64,000 nt of DNA. Origin: Bacteroidales bacterium. Lineage in GTDB: Bacteria; Bacteroidota; Bacteroidia; Bacteroidales; UBA4417. The stretch is taken from the NCBI GenBank assembly GCA_016707785.1, contig JADJGZ010000016.1:1-64000 (forward strand), written 5' to 3'. The number at the start of each line of letters is the position of its first letter. The first letter of the stretch is position 1. The translations under genes were made by a program, and so were the position numbers. The notes beneath the pieces were generated by a model. That model made no database searches, was not told the origin of the DNA, and saw nothing but the letters and a program-made list of their open reading frames with translations. Of this stretch, positions 8,173 through 19,408 are shown piece by piece.

Positions 8173-9327
8173 ATGAACAAAACCCACTTCAAGTTTCAAT
8201 TGAGAAAGGATAGAGCTAACTCTGATGGCTGCTACCCCATTTACTTTTCTGCCAATATAAATGGTCAGGTGAAATATTTCACTTTGAACCATGCCATTCC
8301 TGAAAAAGTATGGAATCCCAAAAAGCAAGAGGTAAGCATCACGTTTCCGCAATGGCAGACGATCAATAATGACTTAGCCAGATTCAGAAGCAAAGCAGAA
8401 AGGATTCGTATTGAAGCCGACCAGGAAGGTTTACATATTAATATGTTCGAATTTGAAAAAGTATTCAGGGGCGGGTCGAAGGATTTGTCCGATGTATTTG
8501 AATTCATCAAAAATGATCTGGAGGAGTTCAGGAATTCTTATGCCAGTGATACAATTAAAATGTATCAAAGCCAGTCGAAAAAATTGAAAACATTCCGCAC
8601 AAGACTGTCTTTTACTGAAATCTCTCCTTTTTTCTGGAAGCAGTATGATAGTTACCTTATTAAACTAGGTAATAATGATAATACCCGATGGAAAGCTTTT
8701 CGGTCACTGAAGACTTTCATTAACAAAGCCATTGATAGTGGATTATTGAAAAGCGACCCTTTAAGAGGTGTTAAAGTACGAAAACCCGAAGGAAATCGAC
8801 AGTTTTTAACTCAAGAAGAGTTAAAGAAGCTTGAAAAGCTGAACACAGGCTTTTTAACAAAGGATTTGAAATGTGTACTCCAATACTTTCTGTTTTCATG
8901 TTATACAGGTTTAAGATATGAAGATATACGATTATTGAAGGCACACAATGTTTTTCTTGAATCAGGGAATGAGGTTCTTCAGTTTACCCAACATAAGACA
9001 AAGCAGGCAGAAATCTTGCCACTGAGTTCTAAAGCAGTTAGGTTAATTGACAAAAGCAGGTTGCAACATCAGCCATTGTTCAGAGTATACTCTAACCAGG
9101 TTACAAACCGTCACCTTAAGAAAATAATGGTGTTAGCTCATATTAACAAGGATATATCCTTTCATTGTGCGAGACATACATTCGCAACGATTGGCCTGGA
9201 AGTTAGTGGAGATATTGCAACTGTAAGTAAGTTACTTGGACACCGAAAGATTCAAACAACACAGATTTATGCTAAGGTGATGGATAAATCAAAAAGAGAT
9301 GTGATAAAGCTTATGGATGCTATTTAA
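8173..9327 (+). CDS. tyrosine recombinase (integrase 2)
   Basis: This is a complete 384-residue site-specific integrase. The N-terminal arm-binding domain begins HFKFQLRKDRANSDGCYPIY, a SAM-like core-binding domain spans about residues 100-200, and the catalytic domain carries Arg in YTGLRYEDIRLLK, Lys in THKTKQAEILPLS, His/Arg in SFHCARHTF, His in LLGHRKIQTT and the Tyr in QIYAKVM. All active-site residues are present. It is transcribed away from integrase 1, with a 480-base repeat-rich spacer between them. No other genes of its own element are visible: an IS66 remnant follows directly. A decayed copy of its C-terminus is at 52455-52549. Confidence 0.85.
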   Translation: MNKTHFKFQLRKDRANSDGCYPIYFSANINGQVKYFTLNHAIPEKVWNPKKQEVSITFPQWQTINNDLARFRSKAERIRIEADQEGLHINMFEFEKVFRGGSKDLSDVFEFIKNDLEEFRNSYASDTIKMYQSQSKKLKTFRTRLSFTEISPFFWKQYDSYLIKLGNNDNTRWKAFRSLKTFINKAIDSGLLKSDPLRGVKVRKPEGNRQFLTQEELKKLEKLNTGFLTKDLKCVLQYFLFSCYTGLRYEDIRLLKAHNVFLESGNEVLQFTQHKTKQAEILPLSSKAVRLIDKSRLQHQPLFRVYSNQVTNRHLKKIMVLAHINKDISFHCARHTFATIGLEVSGDIATVSKLLGHRKIQTTQIYAKVMDKSKRDVIKLMDAI

Positions 9328-9462
9328 TTGATAAATTGTATTATAAGAAATTTATATCTGAGGCTGAGCATTTGTTTGAACAGTTCAAGATATGCAAATG
9401 ATTGTTTATCGTTTGGATAGTTAAATTGTATCCCTTCGGCTACAAGCATTTTGTCTGATTGA

Positions 9463-9720
9463 TTGGTTGTGATCAACTTGCAGGCCAAAATAATTCATGA
9501 CACTTCAGGACAAACGTTCGCTAATGTTCACAACATCAGGTTAGGGAAATTTCTATACTGGGTACACAAACACGAGCACAATGAGGTCCGGGGCTCGGGC
9601 TTCATCAAATTGAATGGACTTTCCGGGACCGGGATCAGCATCTGTTATCCAAACGGGGTTGAGTTGTTTGTGCCTTCGCAAACACCGGCGGGATACATAA
9701 TAAAGCTGGTCAACTTTTAA
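9463..9720 (+). pseudogene. tnpA: IS66 accessory protein TnpA, N-terminally degraded
   Basis: The 85-residue frame matches the TnpA pattern only after its first codons: QTFANVHNIRLGKFLYWVHK, then GFIKLNGL, then a typical C-terminal strand pair ISICYPNGVELFVP. The usual N-terminal helix is missing or mutated. It ends five bases before the tnpB start. Confidence 0.6.
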
Positions 9721-9725
9721 GTCAG

Positions 9726-10005
9726 ATGTTTCCCCTTGGCGCCAGCCGGTACTTTCTCTACCGGGAACCGACAGATCCTCCGAAGTTTTGATGGACTTTG
9801 GGGATTGGTAACAGACCAACTGGGACAGAATCCCATGAGCGGGGACCTGTTTATCTTCATTAATAAGCCTCGAAACAGTATGAAGTTATTCAAATGGGAA
9901 CCAGGCGGTTTTGTTCTTTTTTATAAGCGTCTTGAAAAGGGTACATTTGAACTACCAGATCATCTCGGTGGGGTTGTTTCGCAGCAAATCGGCTATGGAC
10001 AATGA
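9726..10005 (+). pseudogene. tnpB: IS66 TnpB, frameshifted
   Basis: A proper TnpB start (MFPLGASRYFLYREPTD) is at 9726, but the frame shifts near 9776. The body continues in another frame as RSFDGLWGLVTDQLGQNPMS, then GDLFIFINKPRNSMKLF and GGFVLFYKRLEKGTFELPD, the characteristic TnpB core. The distal part is also degraded. Not expected to be functional. Confidence 0.75.
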
Positions 10006-10130
10006 CCATAATGGTTACTGGTATTTCGATGAGATATGCAAAAAAAGGCATTGTTTTTTTTATAAAATGATGTTGATTAATATCGCTGAAAGTGTGATCT
10101 AACAAGGCTTTTCCGTGGTATTTTTGATTC

Positions 10131-11586
10131 ATGGCAAGCACAGAAATGATCAGTATATCTAAGGAAGAATTTCAAGCCCTCAAATCAGAAAACCTCTGGC
10201 TTAAACATCAGCTTGCCGAGTTAAAACGGCTGATCTTCGGCGCCAAAAGTGAACGATTTATCACATCGGATCCAGATCAGTCTGCTTTATTCGACCTTCT
10301 GGAGGAAACATCAGAGAAAGAAAACGCTGAGCAGATCACTTATACAAGTATCAAGCCTTTGCAGGAGAAGAAGCAACCATAGAGGATGGAGTTGCCTTTA
10401 CACCTGGAGCATCAGGTGGAAGTTATAGAACCGGAAAATCTTCCGGAAGATGCAAAGAAGATCGGAGAGGCAGTTACAGAAGTTCTGGAGTATGAACCTA
10501 CCAGTGCCTATGTCCGTCGCATGGTCCGTCCCAAGTATAATGTGGAACATACCGATGAAGAAACCCGCATTGCTATTGCTCCGCTGCCGACCCTTCCCAA
10601 TCCAAAAGGAAATGCCGGGGCCAGCATGATCGCACCTTTGCTGGTGAATAAATTTGTCGATCACCTGCCATTTTATTCCAATGTGCAAATCTTCAAATGT
10701 CAGAACCTGTAGATCTCCGAATCGACAATCAGTGGCTGATTTAATGCAGGCTGCAATTTTACTTCTTCCGCTCTACCAGGCACTGAAAGCAAAAATGCTT
10801 GCATCGGATTACCTCATAGCCGCTGAAACCCCGTTACCGGTATTGACTAAAGACAAACCGGGAGCCACGCACAAAGGTTATCACTGGGTGTATTATGATC
10901 CTGTTCGTCGGTTAGTGTTATTTGATTACCGGAAAACCAGGGGCAGGGAGGGTCCCAATGAGATGCATAAAGAGTTTGCCGGTTATCTTCAAACTGATGG
11001 GTACAATGCTTATGATCATTTTGAAAACCGATCTGAAATCACCCTGTTAGCCTGCATGGCACATGTCCAGCGCAAGTTCGAGCATGCCCTTGAGAACAAT
11101 CCCACCCTGGCAGCAAATGCCATGAAGATGTTCCAATCATTATATGAAATTGAACGTGAGATTAGTGAAAGAGACTTGGAAGCGGACGCCATCAAGATGC
11201 TGCGCCAGAGAAAGTCAAAACCTGTTATCGATCAAATGGAAGTCGGGCTTAAAGAACAGATTATCCAGGTGCCGCCAAAGAGTGCTATTGGTGTGGCTAT
11301 AGCTTACACACTCAACCTCTGGCCGAGATTGATCCGCTATATCAATGATGAACGCTTGCATATAGACAATAACTTCATTGAAAACAGCATCCGCCCTGTA
11401 GCCCTGGGAAGAAAAAACTAGCTCTTTGCAGGATCTCATGAGGCAGCGCAGCAAGCAGCCGTGGTCTACTCCATCGTGGCCACATGTAAACTCTATGGAA
11501 TGGAATCCTTCGAGTATCTTACAAGAATCCTATCCTTCATCCCTGATTTTCTTGCTAACCTAGTGCATACACTCTTGCCCGGGTAA
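10131..11586 (+). pseudogene. tnpC: IS66 transposase TnpC, several nonsense/frameshift lesions
   Basis: Fragments read as an IS66 DDE transposase: a coiled-coil start (LKSENLWLKHQLAELKRLIF, GAKSERF), a zinc-binding-like middle, the catalytic region (GYHWVYYDPVRRLVLFDY, LQTDGYNAYDHF) and the conserved end SIRPVALGRKN. Lesions include an in-frame TAG at 10381, stops and a frameshift around 10710-10765, and a TAG at 11419 replacing the Tyr of GRKNYLFAGSHEA. The C-terminal frame then continues to a TAA at 11584-11586. Clearly inactive. Confidence 0.85.
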
Positions 11587-12101
11587 ATATAAAACCCCTC
11601 CGGATTTTAATGCTCATGGCCTGAGGGATACCACTAAATTAGTACTTGAAAAATTACTAATTGGTTTAAGGTGTCTTGAAGAATTTAAGATCTATAGTGA
11701 TGCAAAGAACATTTTTTTCCTTGATATATTTATGACCGATAGATTATATGTTACAAATTACATACATTGATTATTTTTTTTGAAATTTGTTAGAAGGGGC
11801 TAATTTCTTATTATATTTGAGTTATGATTAAAACTAATCTTTAACTAACTTTTTTAAGTTAGTTTTTAAAACCTTGAGCATAGTAGAAAAATAATATTAT
11901 ACGCCACAAGATTTTCGACATAATCTATGCAAAGAATTAAAATATTTGATTTGAAAGTATTGTGAAGAGTTTAATTTGAGATACTTACTATAAAAAAACA
12001 TAGCACTGTCTGTAGATAGCGTAACTGGTTTATGATATGTTTTGTAAGTCTTTACGCTAGATGAATTTATTTTATTAAGTCCTATGAAATAGATGCTATA
12101 T
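11587..12101. other. gene-free, very AT-rich stretch
   Basis: I see no supported gene or RNA. It separates the IS66 remnant from the rightward T9SS gene and presumably carries that gene's promoter. Confidence 0.5.
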
Positions 12102-12986
12102 ATGAAAACATTAATTACCTTAATAATCTTATTGTCTTCGGTGAAAATTTTTGCGCAAATTAATTATCTTGAAAATAAGCCAATATGGAGACAAGAAAAA
12201 CAATTCTTCTTTGATTGCCTTGTTACTGAAGAATATATGTATTATATTAATGGAGATACTACAATCAACAATTTGGAATATAAGAAATTATATGATAGGC
12301 ATCAAACAACTTATTCAAACGGGCCACCTTCTATCTGCGGCAGTGAAGATTATTTTGATCTATTTAGGCTTCTACTTCGACAAGAGAATAAAAAAATATT
12401 CGTTTATTTTCCAGTTTCAGATATTCTACTTTATGACTTTAATCTAAAAATCGGAGATTCTTTACCAAGTACTTATAATGTTTCTAGAAAAGATATTGTT
12501 GTGTCTTCAATAGACAGCATTTCTGTTGGTAACTCTTATAGAAGTGTTTTTTCTTTGAAAATTGGTGAAGATTCCGTTGGGACTTTGATCGAAGGCATTG
12601 GATTCAATACAGGATTTCTTGAGGATTTCCCTGAGCTCTCTGTCATTTCAAGGTTGTTGTGTTTTAACCTAAATGATACGACTTACTATCCTAACTATGG
12701 AGCCAATTGTAATCTCTCATTAGGGCTTCCAATGATATTTTCTTTAGATAAGCTAAAGATATTCCCTAATCCGGTTAAGGATTACCTTACAATTGAATAT
12801 GATATCAATAAATCTATACAACAAATAGATATCTATGACTTATGTGGAAACAATATTCAACATGAATTTGAATCATCTGAAAATGGATTAATTCTTGATT
12901 TTTCAAGTAAGAAGAATGGGGTCTATATTATTGAGCTGACATTCAAGAACGAAACACCAATAATTTGTAAAGTTGTTAAGATTTAA
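12102..12986 (+). CDS. secreted protein with T9SS type A sorting domain
   Basis: This is a 294-residue product starting MKTLITLIILLSSVKIFAQ, a clean signal peptide. I prefer this Met to the one three codons upstream. The body has no recognised domain. The last ~75 residues form a T9SS type A sorting domain: LKIFPNPVKDYLTIEYD, IDIYDLCGNNI, then NGVYIIELTFKN and a basic/aliphatic end. The product should cross the inner membrane by Sec and the outer membrane by T9SS and be surface-attached or released. Function of the body is unknown. Confidence 0.85.
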   Translation: MKTLITLIILLSSVKIFAQINYLENKPIWRQEKQFFFDCLVTEEYMYYINGDTTINNLEYKKLYDRHQTTYSNGPPSICGSEDYFDLFRLLLRQENKKIFVYFPVSDILLYDFNLKIGDSLPSTYNVSRKDIVVSSIDSISVGNSYRSVFSLKIGEDSVGTLIEGIGFNTGFLEDFPELSVISRLLCFNLNDTTYYPNYGANCNLSLGLPMIFSLDKLKIFPNPVKDYLTIEYDINKSIQQIDIYDLCGNNIQHEFESSENGLILDFSSKKNGVYIIELTFKNETPIICKVVKI

Positions 12987-13215
12987 TGGCTCATTTTACT
13001 CTAATAAAAACTCATCAGTTTGTTTGAAAGATTACTTTAATGTTGAAAAAAAATTAATAAATAACGACATGAAGAATTGATTTTCATAATATCAATACTC
13101 CTGTAGTTTTTCAATGATGAAATCAACATTGCTATGTTCGTAACAAACTTTAAAATGGCATAGAGCTTAAAGAGAAAAGCATCTCATTTGTTGTCGACCA
13201 AAACCACAAAAGAAG

Positions 13216-13980
13216 ATGCTTCTCAATAAAACTGAGAGCCTTAACAATGCAATAGTAGCAAAGATTAATAACTCTATCAAGCCAACGCAAAAATTTATCT
13301 GTAGCACATTGATTTTGTATATGAGACTCCGTTGGAAATGAAATTTTATCAATATGGCCAGATATGGTGGCTACAATGAAAAGACGTACCGGAATCAAAT
13401 GGAAAGATCATTCGATTGGGTTTGCTTCAATACAGAGCTTATCAGATCGACCTGTTCTGAAGAATTCATTCTGGCATATGATCCTTCTTATCTCTGCAAA
13501 ATCGGGAAGCAAACGCCTAATGTTGAACGATTTTGGAGTGGTCAGGCACAGGCTGTCAAACGTGGTATTGAAATCGGGTCTCTTGCAGTTATTGATATCA
13601 CCAATGGAACCGCCTACTAGCTTGAGGCCGTTCAGACACCATTGATCCCCAAAGGGTCGAAACAGGAAGAAAATTATATTGACCATCATCTGAGTGTGAC
13701 TTTACATCGTGTAGATCAGGCAAGTGAGTTGAAAATCAAATACCTTGTTACTGATTGATATTTTGCCAAGGAAAGATTTGTGAATGGAGTTACAGGGGCT
13801 TCGCACCTGCAGGTCATTTCCAAATTCAGACAGGATACCAACCTGAGATATACATACAATGGTACGAAGAAACCCGGGGAAGGACGCCCGAAACAAATGC
13901 TTGAGTATCAGGAGATTAGCCGTTTAAATTTTTACCGGAGTATTGATAATATTAAAGTAAACTATCTTACTTTGGAATGA
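13216..13980 (+). pseudogene. IS4-like DDE transposase with three in-frame stops
   Basis: A single reading frame runs from MLLNKTESLNNAIVAKINNS to 13980 without frameshifts but with stops at 13339 (TGA), 13618 (TAG) and 13756 (TGA). Recognisable segments are NMARYGGYNEKTYRNQME, LAYDPSYLCKIGKQTPNVE, FWSGQAQAVKRGIEIGSLAV, the region before the second catalytic Asp (YLVTD, stop, YFAKERFVNG) and GRPKQMLEY. This is the layout of a Bacteroidota IS4-type transposase. The C-terminal third is missing. Decay is by nonsense substitution only. Confidence 0.75.
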
Positions 13981-14224
13981 AAATCGAGAAGTTTGAAGAA
14001 AAGGTAAATAATGATTTTTTTGACTTCATTTAATTATCCAATATCCTGTCTGGCTATTCAGATGATCTAGATGATAGTCGACAGAAATATTTAATGCCAA
14101 ATATGATAAATATCTAATATTTGAAAAAATGCTAACTAATATAATTAATAAACATCTTATCTGTAATAGCTAACTTGTTGGTTTTTGTCCCTTTTTAAAT
14201 ATGTTTAAATAAAAATCTACTAAA

Positions 14225-17200
14225 ATGAAAACAATCTTTACTTTAAAGAACTCAGTACAATTGAAACAAGAATCTAGTATTAATGGTATTCTATACTTGT
14301 TTACGACATTCGTTCTAATTATTCTCTCATTTAGAGGCGAAGCTCAATTGAGCAAGTATGTCCATAATCCGAGTTCGGAGATTAATGCCAAAGACATTAA
14401 TAGTGCTGTTCAATCATATTTAGACAGTCTCCTTCACACTTCTGATAGTAGTCTAATAATGAATGAAGGGGGAGAATATGAAAATTTTCAAGACTTTAAA
14501 CAATTCTGGGGAGAAAGATTATTTTCAGAAGGAGATTTCGATAATTATTTCCAATCACAAAAACAGTTTTACTCCAACACAATTAACGATTACTCTATAT
14601 ATAATAATGAACCTTGGCATGAACTAGGCCCAACAACTAGTTCTTATGGAATTGGCCCAGTTGAGTTTGTTTCTTTTTATGATGATGGGACGCCTCTATC
14701 TACAAAGTATATGCTTACTGGTTCTCTAAATAGTGGATTATTTTATTCATCAGATGCCGGAGAACATTGGAACTCAACAGGAAGTGATACAAAGTGGAAT
14801 AGTTCTGGATGTGGTTGGGCTGTTTTTCATCCCACAAATCATTCAATCTGGTTTGCTTCATCATCAGGAGAACCTAGAGATGGACAAAGTTCTTGGATAG
14901 GTAGAGTTGGAGGTATATATAAAACTGATGATGAGGGAAATAATTGGGTACAAATTGCTGATTACAATGATTTTAATAATGACTCCTATACAATAATTTA
15001 CAAGCTAATGGTAATTCCAACAAATCCTCTTTCAATTTATGTTGCTACAAATCATGGACTTTACAAAGGGATTGAAAATGCATCATTACAATACACTTGG
15101 AGTGCTAGTCCTTTAGTGTCAGGAATAATTTATGATTTTGAAATAAAGCCAAATACATCTAATGTCTTTTATATTAGCTGTTTTAAAGATAATCTATGGC
15201 AGTTACTCAAATCAACAAATTCAGGGGTCACCTGGATTGCTCTTCCTAATCCTTCAGCAAACATTATTACTAATGGATCAGTTCGTTCCTATAATTATAC
15301 GATAGAAGTTTCAAAAGCTAAACCAGACTATTTATATTGTAGCGAGGATATTAATACATCTGGTAAACTTTATTACTGTAATACAAACAACAACATTTGG
15401 AATTTTGTTAGCAACACATATATAACTATGGGATGGGGGCATGGATTTGGAGTTGATCAAGCATCAAATGGTGAAGATATTGTTGTTGCTAATAATACAG
15501 GATTAAAAAAATTAAATATTTATAATGGTAATCAACCAATATCAGGACCACATCATGTTGACGTTGAAGATGTAGTATTTCATCCATATAATGTAGGGGA
15601 GATTTGGTGTTGTACTCATGGTGGAACTGAAAAATACAATGGAACAAATTGGGTGCCCAAATATGATGGCTTAGGAGTTGCTATGGTAGATAAGATGGCA
15701 ACTGCCTATTCTGATCCTAGTCGTATCCTATTAGGTACCTACCATGATGGAACTATTTTGACCACATCACAGTACAATCCTACCTGGTATCCACCAACAT
15801 GGGGAACTGCTATGGGTGGGTTAGATGGTCAACGACCTTTAATAAATAATTTGGATTCAAAATATATGCTTGCATCTGGACAATATTCTGCTCAATATGC
15901 TCCACTTAATTGGAAGTACACTATAGATTATTTTAATCCATCAAGTTCCACTTATTTTTCTGAACCTACCTATTGGGGTACAGAAGGTGTATTAAATAAA
16001 GTATATCCATCTATTCTATATTGTAATCGTATTTACCAAGGGTCAAAAGAAGAAATTGTAAAGAAGGATCTTAATAATAGCTCATCTAATGGAGACTATA
16101 TTTCTCAGTTCAGAACTCTATTACCATATCCTGAAATAATAACTTTAGGTTTGTCAACCCCAATGAATAATAAAGACTATTTAATTGTGTGGGTTGTGGC
16201 TAGAACTGCTCCTAACGATCCCAACCCAATATCAACATATCATGCTTTTAGAACTAGAAATGTTACTAATTTATATATAATCTGGGAAGAATTAACTCTT
16301 CCTCGTCAAGCTGAGATTAGTGCAATAGAATTCGATCCCCTTAATCCAGATATTAATTATTTAGTATACACTAGATCAATAGATGAGAGTAGGTGGCCAA
16401 AAGCAAACAAATTAGTGTATAGAATTGATTATACAGATGCTACTGATCCTTCTTTTGAAGACATAACAAGAAATTTACCATTCACATATACTAGTGGGGA
16501 AAAATGTATTGCAGTAGAATCCAGTATAAATCGTGACATATATTTAGCAACAGATTTTGGAGTTTTCTATGTTAATAGTGACTTACTACTTAATTATGGG
16601 TCTGAGTGGCAAATTGTAGGTACTGATTTACCGCATGTTGTTAGTCATGGTATTGAAATTAACTTCTTTGAAAAATTATTGAGAGTTGGTACTTTTGGAA
16701 GAGGTAGTTGGGAAATAGCTTTACCATGTAATACAGGCATTGATTCATACTACATATTTTCGGGACAGAATCAGGTTTGGAATACGACTGTTCGATCAAG
16801 TCAAACTATCGTTATTGAAGATGGAGCTAGCTTAACGTTATCTCCTTCTACAAAACTATATATGGCACCCAATAAGTACATTATTGTTAAGCCTGGTGGC
16901 AAATTAATTATAAATGGTGCTTTAGTATCAAATAGTTGTGATGATCAATATTGGGGAGGAATTCAAGTCTGGGGCAAAAATAATGTCAGCCAGCTGCCCG
17001 ATGCAAACGGAAATTATCCACAAGGCTATCTGGAACTTAACAATGCAACCATCGAAAATGCTCTATGTGCAGTTGACCTTTGGAAACCTGGTGATTACCT
17101 GAAAACCGGGGGTATTCTTAAAGCAACAAATTCAACTTTTCGCAACAATACTCGCAGTATCCATGCCAGCCATTATAAGAATATTCATCCTTATAATGGA

Positions 17201-19339
17201 AACGAAATGGACTATTTTGGAAGGGTTAAAAATTGTGTGTTCGAAATTACCGGCACTTATATACCCGATCAAACCTTTTACAAGCATGTTGACCTTGCTG
17301 ATATCAAAGGTTTTAAGTTTGAAGGTAGTGATTTCTTATTGGCTCCCAATGTTACCGGGGTTTCGGAGTGGAATCAGGCAATTGCTGCTTACTCAGCTGG
17401 ATTTAGCGTACAAGCCACTTGTACTTCAGCTACGCAGCCTTGTTCCACTTATGACAAGAGTAAATTCTCTGGATTCCGTTATGGTATTTACGCAAGTCAC
17501 GAAGGTTTTTCAGTAAACACATTTACTGTTAATCGCGCTGAGTTTGAGAATAATATTTATGGCATTAATGTCAATGGCATTAAAAATGAAACCGTTCTGA
17601 ACTCTGATTTTAAAGTGGGATACAACAGCACACCCGGATGTCCGGCAGTATCTGGGTATGGAATTTATTTGGACAACAGCACTGGTTTTGCTATTGAAGA
17701 GAATACCTTCACGAAAATGCCGAATGCTCCGGTTGCAAATTATACAGGTATCCATGTTAATAATTCTCAAGGAGTAAATGACATATACAAAAATAGTTTC
17801 TCTAATCTGAGCTTTGGTAATAGTGCATTTATGAAAAACTATTATCAGAACGCTAACTATGGATTAGAGTATCTGTGCAACACCAATCAAGGAAACTGGG
17901 CTGATTTTTATATACCTCTTGACCTCAACATGGGTAATGGCATACAGTCATTCCAAGGTAGTAATTTAACTTCATCGGGTAATACTTTTTCTCAGTCAGA
18001 CAATAGGTGGCATTTTTACAATGGTGGTGGTTATGGATTAACCTATCACTACAATGGAAATGCACCATATGATCCTGACCCGAATAATGATTACTTCGAG
18101 CTTTTTAACGTATCTAAATCGATTTCAAATACGACTAATCAATGCCCCTCACATTATGGAGGTAATGGTACGGTTAGCTCAATTGTACTTAATACTCAAG
18201 ATAAGCTTTTGCGCGAGAATCAATATGCCTACAATTTTGTCAATTACAATAATGTAAAAACATTATACGATCAGCTTAGAGATGGAGGTTCAACACAGGA
18301 ACGCGTAAGTGATATCGAAACCGCCCAGCCACAGGATATGTGGGCATTGCGCGCCGAATTGCTTGGAGTTTCGCCACACCTAAGCGAAGAAGTATTACGT
18401 AAAGTTGCTGACAAGACAGATATTTTCACCGAAGCGGTAATTTTCGATATTCTGGCGGCTAATCCTGACGAATTAAAGAAAGAAGAACTCTTTCAATATC
18501 TTGAAAACAAAGAGAATCCTTTGCCTACTTACATGATTGATATTTTACGCCAGGTTGCCAGGGGAGAAACTTATCGAACGGTGCTAGAGAAGCAGATGAG
18601 CCTGTACCGCAAAGAAATGACCCGTGCTGCCAATGATATGATACGCAGCTATTTAAACGATTCGCTTACTGATTATAATGCTTTGCGGGGTTGGTTAAAT
18701 AATTTGGGAGGAATCGAAGCTGATAAACAAATTACTGCAACCTATGTTCAGGAAGGGAACTACCAACAGGCAAGCGCTTTAGCAAATATGTTACCCACCT
18801 TGTATAGTCTTACCGGTGATGCTTTAACCGAGCATGGAAGGTATATAACAATGCTCACGTTATATCAAACTTTGCAGGCAGAAAACAGGCACCTTGATCA
18901 ACTTACCACTAATGAGAAAGTATTACTTGAAGACTATGCAAACAACAGTTCAGGTTCGTCGGGTGTAGCCGCTAAAGGTATTTTGGCTACCTATTACAAT
19001 GCCCAATTTGTAGATTGTATGCAATTCATTGAACCTGCATCTTTAAAGAAAGGCACTGTTTCGCCAGAAGATATGGCAAAGGTTTATGGAATGGAGATTT
19101 CTGTTAAGCCAAATCCAGCCTCAGTTTGGGCAGCATTTGATTACATTTTGCCTGATATGGATGTAACAGCCACACTTCAGATTACCGATATGACAGGAAA
19201 AATAATTGAAACCTTAACATTGTCAGGCAAACAAGGTCAAAAACTTTGGGATACCCGACCGGTTAAAGCTGGTGTTTACCTCTATATCATGAAAGTTGGA
19301 ATTAAGAGCCTGTCCGGTAAAATAACCATCATTAAGTAA
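14225..19339 (+). CDS. giant surface protein: BNR-type propeller head + beta-helix scaffold + T9SS sorting domain
   Basis: This is a 1704-residue protein with a signal-peptide-like N-terminus. Residues ~130-830 contain sialidase/Vps10-like Asp-box motifs (SSDAGEHWNS, TDDEGNNWVQ, STNSGVTWIA) typical of beta-propellers. Residues ~850-1330 look like a right-handed beta-helix (GGILKATNSTFRNNTRSI, GIYLDNSTGFAIEENTF). A helical region follows (MWALRAELLGVSPHLSEEVL), then a T9SS type A domain (VKPNPASVWAAFDYILP to KAGVYLYIMK). From about residue 910 on it is homologous to the leftward 1457-residue protein at 21.4-25.8 kb, but the heads are unrelated. The DNA is visibly more AT-rich in the first ~2.7 kb than in the last kilobase, suggesting a replaced head. 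Likely a cell-surface adhesin or enzyme scaffold; substrate unknown. Confidence 0.85.
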   Translation: MKTIFTLKNSVQLKQESSINGILYLFTTFVLIILSFRGEAQLSKYVHNPSSEINAKDINSAVQSYLDSLLHTSDSSLIMNEGGEYENFQDFKQFWGERLFSEGDFDNYFQSQKQFYSNTINDYSIYNNEPWHELGPTTSSYGIGPVEFVSFYDDGTPLSTKYMLTGSLNSGLFYSSDAGEHWNSTGSDTKWNSSGCGWAVFHPTNHSIWFASSSGEPRDGQSSWIGRVGGIYKTDDEGNNWVQIADYNDFNNDSYTIIYKLMVIPTNPLSIYVATNHGLYKGIENASLQYTWSASPLVSGIIYDFEIKPNTSNVFYISCFKDNLWQLLKSTNSGVTWIALPNPSANIITNGSVRSYNYTIEVSKAKPDYLYCSEDINTSGKLYYCNTNNNIWNFVSNTYITMGWGHGFGVDQASNGEDIVVANNTGLKKLNIYNGNQPISGPHHVDVEDVVFHPYNVGEIWCCTHGGTEKYNGTNWVPKYDGLGVAMVDKMATAYSDPSRILLGTYHDGTILTTSQYNPTWYPPTWGTAMGGLDGQRPLINNLDSKYMLASGQYSAQYAPLNWKYTIDYFNPSSSTYFSEPTYWGTEGVLNKVYPSILYCNRIYQGSKEEIVKKDLNNSSSNGDYISQFRTLLPYPEIITLGLSTPMNNKDYLIVWVVARTAPNDPNPISTYHAFRTRNVTNLYIIWEELTLPRQAEISAIEFDPLNPDINYLVYTRSIDESRWPKANKLVYRIDYTDATDPSFEDITRNLPFTYTSGEKCIAVESSINRDIYLATDFGVFYVNSDLLLNYGSEWQIVGTDLPHVVSHGIEINFFEKLLRVGTFGRGSWEIALPCNTGIDSYYIFSGQNQVWNTTVRSSQTIVIEDGASLTLSPSTKLYMAPNKYIIVKPGGKLIINGALVSNSCDDQYWGGIQVWGKNNVSQLPDANGNYPQGYLELNNATIENALCAVDLWKPGDYLKTGGILKATNSTFRNNTRSIHASHYKNIHPYNGNEMDYFGRVKNCVFEITGTYIPDQTFYKHVDLADIKGFKFEGSDFLLAPNVTGVSEWNQAIAAYSAGFSVQATCTSATQPCSTYDKSKFSGFRYGIYASHEGFSVNTFTVNRAEFENNIYGINVNGIKNETVLNSDFKVGYNSTPGCPAVSGYGIYLDNSTGFAIEENTFTKMPNAPVANYTGIHVNNSQGVNDIYKNSFSNLSFGNSAFMKNYYQNANYGLEYLCNTNQGNWADFYIPLDLNMGNGIQSFQGSNLTSSGNTFSQSDNRWHFYNGGGYGLTYHYNGNAPYDPDPNNDYFELFNVSKSISNTTNQCPSHYGGNGTVSSIVLNTQDKLLRENQYAYNFVNYNNVKTLYDQLRDGGSTQERVSDIETAQPQDMWALRAELLGVSPHLSEEVLRKVADKTDIFTEAVIFDILAANPDELKKEELFQYLENKENPLPTYMIDILRQVARGETYRTVLEKQMSLYRKEMTRAANDMIRSYLNDSLTDYNALRGWLNNLGGIEADKQITATYVQEGNYQQASALANMLPTLYSLTGDALTEHGRYITMLTLYQTLQAENRHLDQLTTNEKVLLEDYANNSSGSSGVAAKGILATYYNAQFVDCMQFIEPASLKKGTVSPEDMAKVYGMEISVKPNPASVWAAFDYILPDMDVTATLQITDMTGKIIETLTLSGKQGQKLWDTRPVKAGVYLYIMKVGIKSLSGKITIIK

Positions 19340-19408
19340 TTCGTTTGATAATACTAACCAATGGGTTTTTGTTGATTGCTCAACAAAAACCCATTTACAA
19401 TTTTTTCA

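Larger units (their letters stand above)
9463..11586 (+). mobile_element. decayed IS66-family element
   Basis: The tnpA-tnpB-tnpC order of an IS66-type element is recognisable, but all three genes are damaged (listed separately). Clear terminal inverted repeats were not identified, so the ends are approximate. Confidence 0.8.

Noticed and set aside
14160..14225. Possible Bacteroidota-type promoter (TTTG ... TATGTTTA) before the giant surface protein
   Set aside because: Spacing between the two elements is shorter than the usual ~19-21 bases, so the call is not supported.
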